Source: Roseibium litorale (GTDB taxonomy: Bacteria; Pseudomonadota; Alphaproteobacteria; Rhizobiales; Stappiaceae). From it: a DNA stretch of 64,000 nucleotides. The notes under the pieces are model-generated. The model was not told the DNA's origin. It was given only the letters and a program-made list of their open reading frames with translations, and made no database searches. How positions within the stretch are numbered: the stretch's first letter is position 1; each line of letters begins with the position of its first letter. The stretch covers positions 1 through 64,000 of the forward strand of contig NZ_JACYXI010000017.1 in assembly GCF_014842915.1 (NCBI RefSeq), read 5' to 3'. Shown piece by piece: positions 38,096 to 46,290 of this stretch. Made by a program: the position numbers and the translations under genes.

Positions 38096-39217
38096 TCAGA
38101 TATGGCTGCGCAAAAGCTCCGTCAGGCACAGAATCGCCATCGCCTGCCCATAGGGCATCGAGGTCAGCTTGATCTGCCGGTAAAAATCGAGGTCGCTGCC
38201 CATCGCAGTCCCGAAAGAGACCTGCTGCAGTTCCCCGTCCGCACTGATGTGATCGACGACACCCTTCATGGCCCGCTCCGCGGTTTCCAGATACTCCCGG
38301 CCGAGATAGCGCTTGCGGACAGCCTTCATCAGGCCATAGGCAAAGCCCGCTGTTGCCGATGCTTCCAGATAGCTTTCCGGATCATCGATCAAGGTGTGCC
38401 AAAGACCCGTCTTCAGGTCCTGATGCACCTTCAGCGTTGCCGCCTGACGGTTCAGCAGGGACACAAGATGCCGTCGCAGGGCATCCCCTTCCTTCAGATC
38501 GAGAAGCTCGATGAACTCGGGGATCGCGATGGTGATCCAGCTGTTGCCACGAGCCCAGAGCGCCTTTGCGAAGTTGTGGTTGCCGTCAAACGTCCAGCCA
38601 TGGAACCAGAGGCCGGAGTGCGTGTCGCAGAGATACTGGGCGTGGACGAGGAACTGGTACTTGGCCTCCTCCACATAGTCCGGACGGTTCAGCACCAGAC
38701 CAATCTTGGCCAGCGGCAGCACGCTCATCATCAGCGTGTCGTCCCACATCTGCTGGTCGTTGACGCTGTTGTAGACGATGTGCTGGAGGCCGCCTTCCCG
38801 GGTTCTTGGCATCTCATGCATGACCCACTCGGCCCAGGTCTCCAGATAGGGGACAAACCGTGGATCGCTTTCCAGCTCGTGAAGATGGGCAAGGGTGAGG
38901 AAGGGTGCGACCGTGTTGATGTTCTTGGTCGGCGTCCCCTCGGCCAGCCGCGCCTCGAACCAGTCCTTGATGATGGCCATGGCCCTCGCATTACCGGTCT
39001 GCTGCCAATATTTGAACAGCCCGTAGAGACCGATGCCGTGGGTCCATTCCCATCCGGCCCAGCCCTTGGTGTCGATGACACGGCCATCTTCCAGCCGCAG
39101 CAGGAATTCACCCGTCTTGTCCTCGATGTTGATGAGATTGCTGGTCAGGCGGTCAATCAGCTCACACACGCCGCTACGCGAGATAAAATGGTCTTTCTGC
39201 CGGAGCAGCGGATGCAT
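38096..39217 (-). CDS. GH105/GH88-type unsaturated glucuronyl/galacturonyl hydrolase
   Basis: A 373-residue (alpha/alpha)6-barrel hydrolase like YteR/YesR. These enzymes hydrate the unsaturated uronic acid left by polysaccharide lyases. The motifs WEWTHGIGLYGL, MWDDTLMMSVLPLAKIG (with the catalytic-type Asp) and GNSWITIAIPEF are present. There is no signal peptide, so it acts on imported oligosaccharides in the cytoplasm. GGGAGG precedes the ATG at 39217. It is the first gene of the operon and divergent from the KdgR-like regulator. Confidence 0.85.
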   Translation of the reverse strand: MHPLLRQKDHFISRSGVCELIDRLTSNLINIEDKTGEFLLRLEDGRVIDTKGWAGWEWTHGIGLYGLFKYWQQTGNARAMAIIKDWFEARLAEGTPTKNINTVAPFLTLAHLHELESDPRFVPYLETWAEWVMHEMPRTREGGLQHIVYNSVNDQQMWDDTLMMSVLPLAKIGLVLNRPDYVEEAKYQFLVHAQYLCDTHSGLWFHGWTFDGNHNFAKALWARGNSWITIAIPEFIELLDLKEGDALRRHLVSLLNRQAATLKVHQDLKTGLWHTLIDDPESYLEASATAGFAYGLMKAVRKRYLGREYLETAERAMKGVVDHISADGELQQVSFGTAMGSDLDFYRQIKLTSMPYGQAMAILCLTELLRSHI

Positions 39218-39241
39218 GATGACAGACCCTCCCAAGTCTAT

Positions 39242-39274
39242 GAAATAATTTTCGGAACGCTATTTCGAAAATTA
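39242..39274. promoter_or_regulatory. Nested inverted repeats, probable KdgR-type operator
   Basis: TAATTTTCG (39246-39254) and CGAAAATTA (39266-39274) are perfect inverted arms. GAAATA (39242-39247) and TATTTC (39261-39266) form an overlapping second pair. The site lies 25 bases before the hydrolase ATG in the divergent region, where an IclR-type repressor would bind. Confidence 0.6.
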
Positions 39275-39432
39275 GGCAACCATACTCAGCGGCAAATTTC
39301 AACGTTGTTTTTGGCGCATTAATTCCGCGCCGCACAATGCAGATACGTGAATGTTTCCGGATTTAACGGGACAGCTTGACAGGCGGAAAATCAAAATTCA
39401 GAATGAGGTTCCAAAAAATACAGAATAAGAAA

Positions 39433-40227
39433 ATGGCAAATCCACAGCCCAAAGCCGAAAACGTCGCCGCCGTTCTCAAGGTCTTTGCCGTGCTTGAAAC
39501 CCTCGTAGAGGAGAAGCGCGCCAGCCTTGCCGATCTGGCACAGAAGGCGATGACCTCAAAGACCACCGCCCACCGTTTGCTGCAAACGATGGTGGAACTG
39601 GGCTATGTAGAACAGGACCCGGAGACGGAAAAATATGGACTGACGCTGAAGCTGTTCAGCCTTGGCGCAAGGTCCCTGACCGAACAGTCGGATCTTCTGC
39701 GGGTGGCGGACAAGGCCATGGCCAAGCTGTCCCGGGCAACTGGCGAATCCATCAATCTCGGCATTCTGGACGAGCGCGACGGCAAGGTCGTCTACATCCA
39801 CAAATACGATTCCTTCTACAATCTGTCCATGAAATCGACCCTCGGCTTGCGCAATCCGCTGCACAGCACCTCGCTCGGCAAGGCTTTGCTGGCCTTCCGA
39901 AGCGATGAGGAGGTCCGGGACCGTGTCCGGCAGATGTCCTTGGTCAAGCTGGCCCCCCGCACCATCACCAACACGGATGAGCTTCTCGATCAGCTTCGAT
40001 TGACCCGCCAGCGTGGCTATTCGGAAGAGGTGGAAGAGAGCGAAGCCGGAGTGCGCTGCATGGCTGCCCCGGTCTTCAATCATCTAGGAAACACGATTGC
40101 CGCGATTTCGGTCGCCTTTCCGCTCTTCCGCTTCGATGAAGCCCGCAAGAGTGAGTACGCTAACCTTTTGACGTCGGCAGCCAGAGAAGCATCCGTGGCG
40201 CTGGGCTACCGGCCATCCGGCCAATGA
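39433..40227 (+). CDS. IclR-family regulator, KdgR-like
   Basis: A 264-residue IclR-family regulator. The N-terminal winged helix (about 8-70) reads VAAVLKVFAVLETL and TSKTTAHRLLQTMVELGYVEQD. The C-terminal effector domain has ESINLGILDE, KVVYIHKYDS, RNPLHSTSLGKALLAF and GVRCMAAPVF. The match to E. coli KdgR as I recall it runs from end to end, including the MAN start, so the ATG at 39433 is chosen over one at 39403. KdgR represses pectin-breakdown genes until 2-keto-3-deoxygluconate binds. The likely target here is the divergent operon. Confidence 0.83.
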   Translation: MANPQPKAENVAAVLKVFAVLETLVEEKRASLADLAQKAMTSKTTAHRLLQTMVELGYVEQDPETEKYGLTLKLFSLGARSLTEQSDLLRVADKAMAKLSRATGESINLGILDERDGKVVYIHKYDSFYNLSMKSTLGLRNPLHSTSLGKALLAFRSDEEVRDRVRQMSLVKLAPRTITNTDELLDQLRLTRQRGYSEEVEESEAGVRCMAAPVFNHLGNTIAAISVAFPLFRFDEARKSEYANLLTSAAREASVALGYRPSGQ

Positions 40228-40260
40228 GCCGCCAGCCGCCGGGAGAACTCTGCCTTCTCC

Positions 40261-40605
40261 TTACTCCTTCGGTGGCAGGGAGAAAGCGTTGAAAAGGGCA
40301 AGGGACTTCCAGGCGGTAAAGACCTCGGGCGGGCAATCATCGGCGTCGACGAAATAGAGACCGGACATCTTCCGCCCCCCCATTTCCATGATCTGACCAT
40401 GGCCGATGGCTTCCGCCTCGGCCCGGTTCGCCTTGCCGACCCGGAAGAGAAACCGGCGCAGCCCGTTCTTTTCCCGCATGGCACCACCCACCATGTGGCC
40501 GTTGACCAGAAAGCAGGTCGCGCCCATCATCCGTTTTTCGCTGACGCCCGGCAGCCCGCCCAGCGCTTCCCGGAAAATCTGGTCCAGTTCCTCATCCACC
40601 GCCAT
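40261..40605 (-). CDS. TfoX N-terminal-domain protein
   Basis: A 114-residue protein of the TfoX_N type, with GVSEKRMMGATCFLVNGHMVGGA, KNGLRRFLFRVG and GRKMSGLYFVD. It lacks the C-terminal domain of the full competence regulator TfoX/Sxy. Such short forms are common in alphaproteobacteria and their role is unknown. The ATG at 40605 matches the family start; a much longer frame upstream overlaps the TlpA gene and is rejected. Confidence 0.75.
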   Translation of the reverse strand: MAVDEELDQIFREALGGLPGVSEKRMMGATCFLVNGHMVGGAMREKNGLRRFLFRVGKANRAEAEAIGHGQIMEMGGRKMSGLYFVDADDCPPEVFTAWKSLALFNAFSLPPKE

Positions 40606-40696
40606 CAGGGCTCTCGTCCTCGCAATAGGTGTCACGGCACAGTCATTTTGCCATGTCAGGACAAAACCGTCGCGCATCCATTGCAGAAAGGTCCCC

Positions 40697-41230
40697 ATGC
40701 CCGCTCCCGCTTTCACCAGCCGAAGACAGGACCTCTCCAAACGGCAGCTTCTTTGCGCCCTTGCGGCAATTCTGCTTGGGGTCTCCAGTGTGGCGCGGGC
40801 GGAAGAGAGGGGCTTGCGTCTCACCAATGAAACCGGCCAGACACTGTCCTTGAAGGAACTGACCAAGGACAAGCCCGTGCTCGTTCATCTTTGGGCAAGC
40901 TGGTGCGCGCCCTGCCGCGAAGAACTGCCGGAACTTGCCGCCTTCAAAGCGGCTCTGCCCGAGGACCTGCAGAAACGTTTTCTGGTCGTTTCGGTCGACA
41001 CCAAGCCGCTGACTGCCGTCCAATCCTTCCTGAGCGAGGATCTGGATCTTCCCGGACTAGACACACTGCAGACTGCTCCTGCCGAGGCTGGCCGGACCTT
41101 CAGGATCAAGGGCTACCCCTCGACCGTGTTCCTGAATGCAGACGGCAAGATCGTCCGCCGGATCGACGGTTCGGCACCCTGGGGCGATAGCGCATTCCAG
41201 TCAGACGTCATCCGGCATCTGACTGAGTGA
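40697..41230 (+). CDS. TlpA/ResA-like thiol:disulfide protein
   Basis: A 177-residue exported thioredoxin-fold protein. The N-terminal signal or anchor is KRQLLCALAAILLG, with possible cleavage at ARA. The active site is WASWCAPCREELPEL with Cys70 and Cys73. The cis-Pro is in IKGYPSTVFLN. Such proteins reduce periplasmic cysteines, for example in copper-site assembly or cytochrome c maturation. GAAAGG precedes the ATG. A longer frame upstream runs antisense to the TfoX gene and is rejected. Confidence 0.82.
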   Translation: MPAPAFTSRRQDLSKRQLLCALAAILLGVSSVARAEERGLRLTNETGQTLSLKELTKDKPVLVHLWASWCAPCREELPELAAFKAALPEDLQKRFLVVSVDTKPLTAVQSFLSEDLDLPGLDTLQTAPAEAGRTFRIKGYPSTVFLNADGKIVRRIDGSAPWGDSAFQSDVIRHLTE

Positions 41231-41240
41231 GTGCTAAAGC

Positions 41241-41744
41241 TTAGTGCGAATGGCCAGCGTGGGAATGGCCCTTAGCGCCAGCGGCTTCCACTTCCACGTC
41301 AACATCAAGGTGGCCAAGATCGAGTTCAACTTCCACTTCGATCACATCACCCTGATGGAGTGGAGCCGTCAGACCGGACAGTTGCAGGCCGACGCTCTCG
41401 GGATCGAGGTGAAGTTCCGACCCGGGCTTGACCGGGATCTGCGGCAGTGGCACCAGCTTGGCCTCCCCGCCCTTGAAGTCGATCCCGACCAGGGCCACCG
41501 CACCCGCTGCTTCGCTTTCCCCGCCCAGCAGGGTCACGGTCTTGTCCGACCCGTTTTCCAGCTCGAAGAACACAAGGGCGTCCTTCCCGTCCGTCGCCCG
41601 GGTCCAGGCGTGAACGATCCGCACACCGCCCAATTCGCTGACATGTTCGGCTTCGTGATGATGGTGGCCAGCTGCGTCTTCACTCAGCGCAGGGACAGAA
41701 AGGCTTGCAAGCAGGGCAAAGGAGGCTGCGAATTTAACGAGCAT
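41241..41744 (-). CDS. Exported PCuAC-like protein with His-rich ends
   Basis: A 167-residue periplasmic protein with a Sec signal (about 1-21). The central part matches the PCu(A)C cupredoxin-like fold (VRIVHAWTRATDGKDALVFFELEN, then LTAPLHQGD). The usual HxM/M copper ligands of the family are missing: the segment that normally carries the His and Met residues reads VGLQLSGL. Instead HHHH at 27-30 and a C-terminal HSHAGHSH could bind metal. It ends a four-gene set with an ABC permease, an ATPase and a CPFC protein. The role is unproven; zinc or copper handling is the likely area. Confidence 0.7.
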   Translation of the reverse strand: MLVKFAASFALLASLSVPALSEDAAGHHHHEAEHVSELGGVRIVHAWTRATDGKDALVFFELENGSDKTVTLLGGESEAAGAVALVGIDFKGGEAKLVPLPQIPVKPGSELHLDPESVGLQLSGLTAPLHQGDVIEVEVELDLGHLDVDVEVEAAGAKGHSHAGHSH

Positions 41745-41758
41745 CGAACAAAACACCT

Positions 41759-43081
41759 TCAGCTTCTGAGATCCGGAATAACCGGGCGGTTGAGAGACAG
41801 GAGCGCCGGAAGCAGGGCCAGAAACACCGTGAGGCTGACAAACCCGGCAATCAGGTGGAACTCCGGCCAGGACAGGCTCGCCTGAACGAGAATGTCGGTC
41901 CGGCGGCTGATTTCGGCCGAGATGATGCCGCTTGCTGCAAATCCGGCAGCAAGACCGAGCAGCGCCCCGGCAGCAATCAGCACGGCTGCATAAGACCAGA
42001 CCACGGCAAAGACAAAGCGGCGCGGAGCCCCCAGGGCCCTGAGCAGCGCCAGACGGCGGGAAAAGAGCCGCACCAGAACCACCAGTCCGGTCAGAACGCC
42101 TGCGGTGACCAGAACCTGAGTGACCACGGCCATCAGGGACATGACCTGACGGATATCCCCCATCAGGCTGTGCAGGCGGGCGAGAACGGCACCAGGAAAG
42201 AACGCCATGGTCTTGTCCGTGGTGAATTCGGACTTCAGGGCATAATTGGCCCAAAGCGCCTCGGCCCGGACCAGAACGGCAGGCGTTCCGGGGAAATACT
42301 CCGGATCAAAGGGCGGGCCGATCTGCTCTGCCCGTTCCGGCGCATGGCCGTTTGACAGCCCATGCACTTCCCAGACAGCTTCGACGGGAACCAGAATGGC
42401 CTTGTCCCAAGGGCTTCCCGTGGCGGCCATCTTGCCGGTGATCCTGGTCTTCGCGCCCGCGTGAGCCTCGTGGTCTGCCCCCTCACCGCTTCCGTGAGCT
42501 GGTACGAATTCGGCCCCCACCGGCAGGTCCACGCTTGCCCCGGCCACAGCCTCACCGCTGCGGGCAAACATCCGACCTTCCGTCAGAGCACCTGAAAGAT
42601 GCTCGACAAACTGAGGGGTCGTTCCAACGACAGGGGCCCCCTCATAGCTGTCACCGAACGCAATGGGAGCTGCGAGCTGCACATTGTCCGCCTTGGCGAT
42701 CCTGTCGTAGGCCGCGCCATCCAGCAGCGGCACATCGCTGGGCTGAAGATAGACGGCAGCAAAGAGCATGGTGATTTCGCTGCCGGACGCAGAGACGATC
42801 AGGTCGAACTTTTCAGCCGCCCGCGCTGTGCCTTGGCGAAGTCCCCGCTCCTGCGCGGTCAGACCAACCCCCAATCCGACGGATACGGCAATCAGCGCCA
42901 CGAACATCAGGTTCGTCCAGCGGTACCGCCAAAGAAGCGAGCGGACCAGTGCAAGCGGCCTGTAGCCCGCGGTCACGAAAAGGCCAATCAGAATAGCCGG
43001 AAGCAAGAGCAGCACCAGAATCAGGGCATCCTGTGTGCCGGGAGCGAGATCCTGCCAGAGATCGAGAAAGATATCAGGCAT
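41759..43081 (-). CDS. ABC transporter permease (FtsX/MacB-type)
   Basis: A 440-residue permease with one N-terminal hydrophobic segment, a second near 50, a large periplasmic domain (about 70-300) and three C-terminal helices of the FtsX type (about 305-435). The periplasmic part contains GADHEAHAG, a small His cluster. Its ATG at 43081 overlaps the ATPase gene by 8 bases. This class usually extracts or moves substrates at the outer face of the membrane rather than pumping through it. Confidence 0.78.
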   Translation of the reverse strand: MPDIFLDLWQDLAPGTQDALILVLLLLPAILIGLFVTAGYRPLALVRSLLWRYRWTNLMFVALIAVSVGLGVGLTAQERGLRQGTARAAEKFDLIVSASGSEITMLFAAVYLQPSDVPLLDGAAYDRIAKADNVQLAAPIAFGDSYEGAPVVGTTPQFVEHLSGALTEGRMFARSGEAVAGASVDLPVGAEFVPAHGSGEGADHEAHAGAKTRITGKMAATGSPWDKAILVPVEAVWEVHGLSNGHAPERAEQIGPPFDPEYFPGTPAVLVRAEALWANYALKSEFTTDKTMAFFPGAVLARLHSLMGDIRQVMSLMAVVTQVLVTAGVLTGLVVLVRLFSRRLALLRALGAPRRFVFAVVWSYAAVLIAAGALLGLAAGFAASGIISAEISRRTDILVQASLSWPEFHLIAGFVSLTVFLALLPALLSLNRPVIPDLRS

Positions 43082-43754
43082 GGGACGGCTCCACGAGCTG
43101 GCCATCGGCGACCTGAAGGCTCCGGTCCATCCGGTCCAAAAGATGCCGGTCGTGGCTGACCGCGATCAGCGTCTTGCCTTCACTGCGGGCCAAGGTGATC
43201 AGATCCCCGATCAGCCTGTCGGCAGCCGCACGATCCAGGCTGGCCGTCGGCTCATCGGCCAGAATGATATCGGGGTCGTTGGCAAGCGCGCGGGCAATCG
43301 CCACCCGCTGGCGCTCGCCACCGGAGAAGCTGTCGACGTTCCGCTTTGAATGGGGAAGACCGAGCCGCTCCAGCAAAGCCGCAGCTCGGCTGCGGATGGG
43401 GGCGAGGTCCTTGCGGGGCGAAAAGGCCGTTGTCAGCGCTGCGTTACCAAGGGCTGTCAGCTCTTCGAACAGCAGGAAGTCCTGAAACACCATGCCGACA
43501 TGATTGCGCCGGAACCGGGCCCGCTCTGCATCGCTGAGGCAGGCGATGTCCTGTCCGCCCCAATTGATCACGCCGGTCACCTTCGGCTGCAACCCGGCCA
43601 GGGCATAGAGAAGCGTGGATTTCCCGGCCCCGGATGGCCCGAGAATGCCGACGGCCTCGCCTGCCCTCACCTGAAAGCTGGCGGGCTGCAGCAGCACCCG
43701 CCCGCCGGAACCGGTCACGCTCAGGCCGGACACATCAAGGGACAGACCGGCCAT
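43074..43754 (-). CDS. ABC transporter ATP-binding protein (LolD/MacB type)
   Basis: A 226-residue ATPase. Walker A is GPSGAGKSTLL, the signature FSGGERQRVAIARAL and Walker B IILADEPTASLD. This signature and length are typical of the LolD/FtsE/MacB group, which pairs with FtsX-type permeases like the next gene. It starts 3 bases after the CPFC-protein gene ends. Confidence 0.83.
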   Translation of the reverse strand: MAGLSLDVSGLSVTGSGGRVLLQPASFQVRAGEAVGILGPSGAGKSTLLYALAGLQPKVTGVINWGGQDIACLSDAERARFRRNHVGMVFQDFLLFEELTALGNAALTTAFSPRKDLAPIRSRAAALLERLGLPHSKRNVDSFSGGERQRVAIARALANDPDIILADEPTASLDRAAADRLIGDLITLARSEGKTLIAVSHDRHLLDRMDRSLQVADGQLVEPSHA

Positions 43755-43757
43755 GGT

Positions 43758-44195
43758 TCACGCCCTGTCGTAAACGGCGTCGACCAGACGCACGCGGCTG
43801 ACGAATTTGGTTTCGGGGTCGGTGAAAGTGCCGAGTTCCAGACGGCCGCGCGTGACAATGCGCGTGTTGAAGGAAATCACCTCGATCACCCTCTTGGCAT
43901 AGATCGCCAGAATGTCATCGGGCCACTGCGCCTCTGTCTCGCAAAAGGGGCAGGTCGCAAGCGGGCGGTTTGTGAGAACGAAGAAGTTGGTTTCGGCTTT
44001 CAGGGGCGGCGCCATGAAACCGCTGATCGAAACGCGTTGGCCTTCCCGCTCCTTTGCATAATCGGAAAAGCTGAGATCCTTGTTGTAGAGATCGCGCAGC
44101 TTCACTGTGTCGTCAGCGAGGACTGGAAGAGACGGGACCGCAACGGAGACTGCCGGACACCCCAAGGCGCCGATGATGAATTGCCTACGGTTCAT
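43758..44195 (-). CDS. Exported CPFC protein, DUF3299-like
   Basis: A 145-residue protein with a twin-arginine signal (NRRQFIIGALG, cleavage near LAD). The mature part has GFMAPPLKAETNFFVLT and CPFC at 82-85, a pattern I associate with DUF3299-type exported proteins found next to MacB-like ABC genes. The CxxC could bind metal or be redox active. AAGGA stands 2 bases before an ATG at 44201 but 8 before the ATG at 44195, so the latter is the better start. It opens the four-gene operon. Confidence 0.68.
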   Translation of the reverse strand: MNRRQFIIGALGCPAVSVAVPSLPVLADDTVKLRDLYNKDLSFSDYAKEREGQRVSISGFMAPPLKAETNFFVLTNRPLATCPFCETEAQWPDDILAIYAKRVIEVISFNTRIVTRGRLELGTFTDPETKFVSRVRLVDAVYDRA

Positions 44196-44276
44196 CTGCA
44201 TGTTCCTTCTTCAATTCCCCCAACCCGAAACAGTTCGGGAAAGGCCCGCAGGAGCGGCCCCTTCCCTCAGATAGCT

Positions 44277-44463
44277 GACAAACACCCAGTCACCCTTGAA
44301 GGCATCAGATTGCGCAGAGTTGGATGTCATCCCTGCGAAGGCTAGGATCCAGTAACGACCTGAGGTAACTGTCTTTTTTAAGCCCCCACCCTGCGGGATA
44401 CTGGATCCCGGTCTTGGTGCAGGACACCAAACCGGGATGACCGGCCAACCTGATTGCTTTGTC
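44277..44463. repeat. Composite palindromic element with GACAAA/TTTGTC ends
   Basis: GACAAA (44277-44282) and TTTGTC (44458-44463) form inverted outer ends. Inside, GTCATCCC and GGATCCAGTA are mirrored by TACTGGATCC and GGGATGAC. Outside, the 17-base segment CGGGAAAGGCCCGCAGG occurs on both sides, at 44236 and 44473. The whole 327-base gap between phoA and the CPFC gene is made of this element and its flanks. Confidence 0.6.
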
Positions 44464-44476
44464 ATCAATGTCCGGG

Positions 44477-44500
44477 AAAGGCCCGCAGGCGCGGGCCTTT
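44477..44500 (-). terminator. Hairpin after phoA
   Basis: AAAGGCCCGC and GCGGGCCTTT form a perfect 10-base stem with a 4-base loop, 23 bases past the phosphatase stop codon. The T tract is only three bases on the minus strand. Confidence 0.65.
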
Positions 44501-44522
44501 GCCTCTTTGTTACATCCGCAAA

Positions 44523-46013
44523 TTACTTCGCGTTCACGGCGTAGTTCATGACGTGGAAGATGTAGTTCTGTTCCACGATGCCATCGAACAGATGTGCCCA
44601 CGGGCCCTTGGCGAACACGGCAACGTCTTCACCCGAGTGGGTTTCGGAAGACATCGGGATCAGTGCCTGCTGCAGGTAATCCGGGTCCATGGCCTGCTCG
44701 TTGGTCAGGTCCGGGCGGGAACCGGCCCAGTTGTCATCCTTCTTGAGGATGGACCCTGCACCGTTCAGGTAACCTGCGACGGTGAACGGCTTGCCGTCAT
44801 CGCCCAGAAGCGGCTTGTCCAGATGCTTCACGCCAGCCGGATCCACATCGTAGCACAGGCCGGTGATCGGCGAGCCGCGGCCGCAGTAGCCGTTGAAGGC
44901 AATTGCATGCTCGTGGTCGGCGGTCACGATGATGAGCGTATCTTCATCGTTGGTCAGTTCATCAGCCATGGCAACAGCGTCGGCGAATGCCTTGCCGTCG
45001 GTCAGGGTGCGGAACAGGTTGCCGTCGTGGTTGGCGTGGTCGACACGGCCACCTTCCACCATCAGGTAGAAGCCGTTTTCGTTCTTCGACAGGCCCTTGA
45101 TGGTCGCAGCGGTCATTTCAGCCAGGGACGGCTCGCCGGTGCGGTCGGCTTCGTACTTCATGTGAGAAGATTCAAAGAGACCCAGAACCGGGGCGTTGCC
45201 CGCATCGCTGAGCGCCTTGAAGGTATCTTCGTCCCAGGCGTACTGGGCGCCGAGTGCCTTGGCTTCCTCAATGAGGTTGCGGCCATCGATGCGCTTACCG
45301 CCCTTGCCTTCCTCATCCTTCACGTCCTTGGGCAGGAACTGGCCACGGCCACCGCCCATGGCGATATCGATCACGCCGGCCTTCATCTGTTCGATGAGCT
45401 GGTCAGCGATGTCTTTCTGCTGGCAGCCTTCCGGCAGCTCGGAGTTGTTTTCCCAATCGCGGCTTGCGGTCTTGGAGTAGACGGCTGCCGGGGTCGCATG
45501 GGTGATGCGCGCGGTGGAGACAACGCCGACGGACTTGCCAGCTTCCGAAACGATCTCGGCGAAGGTCTTCATCGTGTGATCGAGACCGGCGGCGCAATCG
45601 CCTTCAGCAACGGTTTCGTCGACGTTGATCATGCCGTTCTTGGACTTCACGCCGGTGTTCATGGCAGAAGCGGTCGGCGCGCTGTCCGGGGTCTGGCCGT
45701 TGGTGGTGTAGGTCTTCACCAGAGCAGAGTTCGGGAAAGCTTCCTGCGGCTGAACATACTCGGAACCGAGCATGCCTGCCTGCTGACCGGAGAACAGGCG
45801 GATCGCGTAGTTGGTGCCAACGCCATTGCCGTCTGCGGTGAACAGGATCACGTTCTTGGCGCGCTTGGTGATCGGCTGACGGGCGACCATTTCCTGGATC
45901 TTGGCTTCTGCGTCAGAGAACCATTTGCTGTTCTGCTGCGGCAGGGCCGACTGTGCCATAACGGCGTTGCTGCTGATGGCCAGAGCCATCACAGCGGCGA
46001 GTGCGGTCTTCAT
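44523..46013 (-). CDS. phoA: Alkaline phosphatase, PhoA family
   Basis: A 496-residue periplasmic phosphomonoesterase. The signal peptide ends at VMA (about residue 20). The nucleophile is Ser111 in DSAPTASA. The first metal Asp is Asp61 in FTADGNGVG. Further metal ligands lie in GGRVDHANHDGN, ADHEHAIA and the C-terminal SETHSGED. GGGAGA stands 7 bases before the ATG. A PHO-box-like sequence lies upstream, fitting induction by phosphate starvation. A divergent GlpR-like regulator gene follows on the other strand. Confidence 0.9.
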   Translation of the reverse strand: MKTALAAVMALAISSNAVMAQSALPQQNSKWFSDAEAKIQEMVARQPITKRAKNVILFTADGNGVGTNYAIRLFSGQQAGMLGSEYVQPQEAFPNSALVKTYTTNGQTPDSAPTASAMNTGVKSKNGMINVDETVAEGDCAAGLDHTMKTFAEIVSEAGKSVGVVSTARITHATPAAVYSKTASRDWENNSELPEGCQQKDIADQLIEQMKAGVIDIAMGGGRGQFLPKDVKDEEGKGGKRIDGRNLIEEAKALGAQYAWDEDTFKALSDAGNAPVLGLFESSHMKYEADRTGEPSLAEMTAATIKGLSKNENGFYLMVEGGRVDHANHDGNLFRTLTDGKAFADAVAMADELTNDEDTLIIVTADHEHAIAFNGYCGRGSPITGLCYDVDPAGVKHLDKPLLGDDGKPFTVAGYLNGAGSILKKDDNWAGSRPDLTNEQAMDPDYLQQALIPMSSETHSGEDVAVFAKGPWAHLFDGIVEQNYIFHVMNYAVNAK

Positions 46014-46068
46014 GAAAGTCTCCCAATGTAGGCGGAGAGGAAAAACAAGGCCTCATTAGGGACGTTAT

Positions 46069-46086
46069 GTGACAGCTGGTTGACGG
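46069..46086 (-). promoter_or_regulatory. PHO-box-like PhoB site
   Basis: On the minus strand CCGTCAA-CCAG-CTGTCAC has two 7-base units 4 bases apart, close to CTGTCAT-N4-CTGTCAT. It lies 56 bases before the phoA start. A perfect CTGTCAT unit also stands at 46131-46137. Confidence 0.55.
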
Positions 46087-46161
46087 TCCCGGATGTTATC
46101 GAACGGGAACTGACAAACGCCAATTACAAGATGACAGCAGCTCGAAAGGCGTCATATTATT

Positions 46162-46195
46162 TTCATATGAACGTCTACGAACATTCATATGAGCG
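46162..46195. promoter_or_regulatory. Direct repeats TTCATATGA(A/G)CG, possible autoregulatory operator
   Basis: TTCATATGAACG (46162-46173) and TTCATATGAGCG (46184-46195) are direct repeats 22 bases apart, two turns of the helix. They lie upstream of the GlpR-like gene, where DeoR-type regulators commonly bind repeated sites. Confidence 0.5.
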
Positions 46196-46290
46196 ATCTA
46201 GACTTTGACATGCGGGAGGAAACAACGCTTGCCGCAGACACGTCAAAGAAGAGCGCTGGCACCATCGGATCCAGCCAGGAGATATCAGGG

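Noticed and set aside
44211..44468. Minus-strand frame in the phoA-CPFC gap
   Set aside because: It consists of palindromic element sequence and has no ribosome site or family.
44454..46031. 525-codon plus-strand frame
   Set aside because: Antisense of phoA, whose catalytic motifs are intact.
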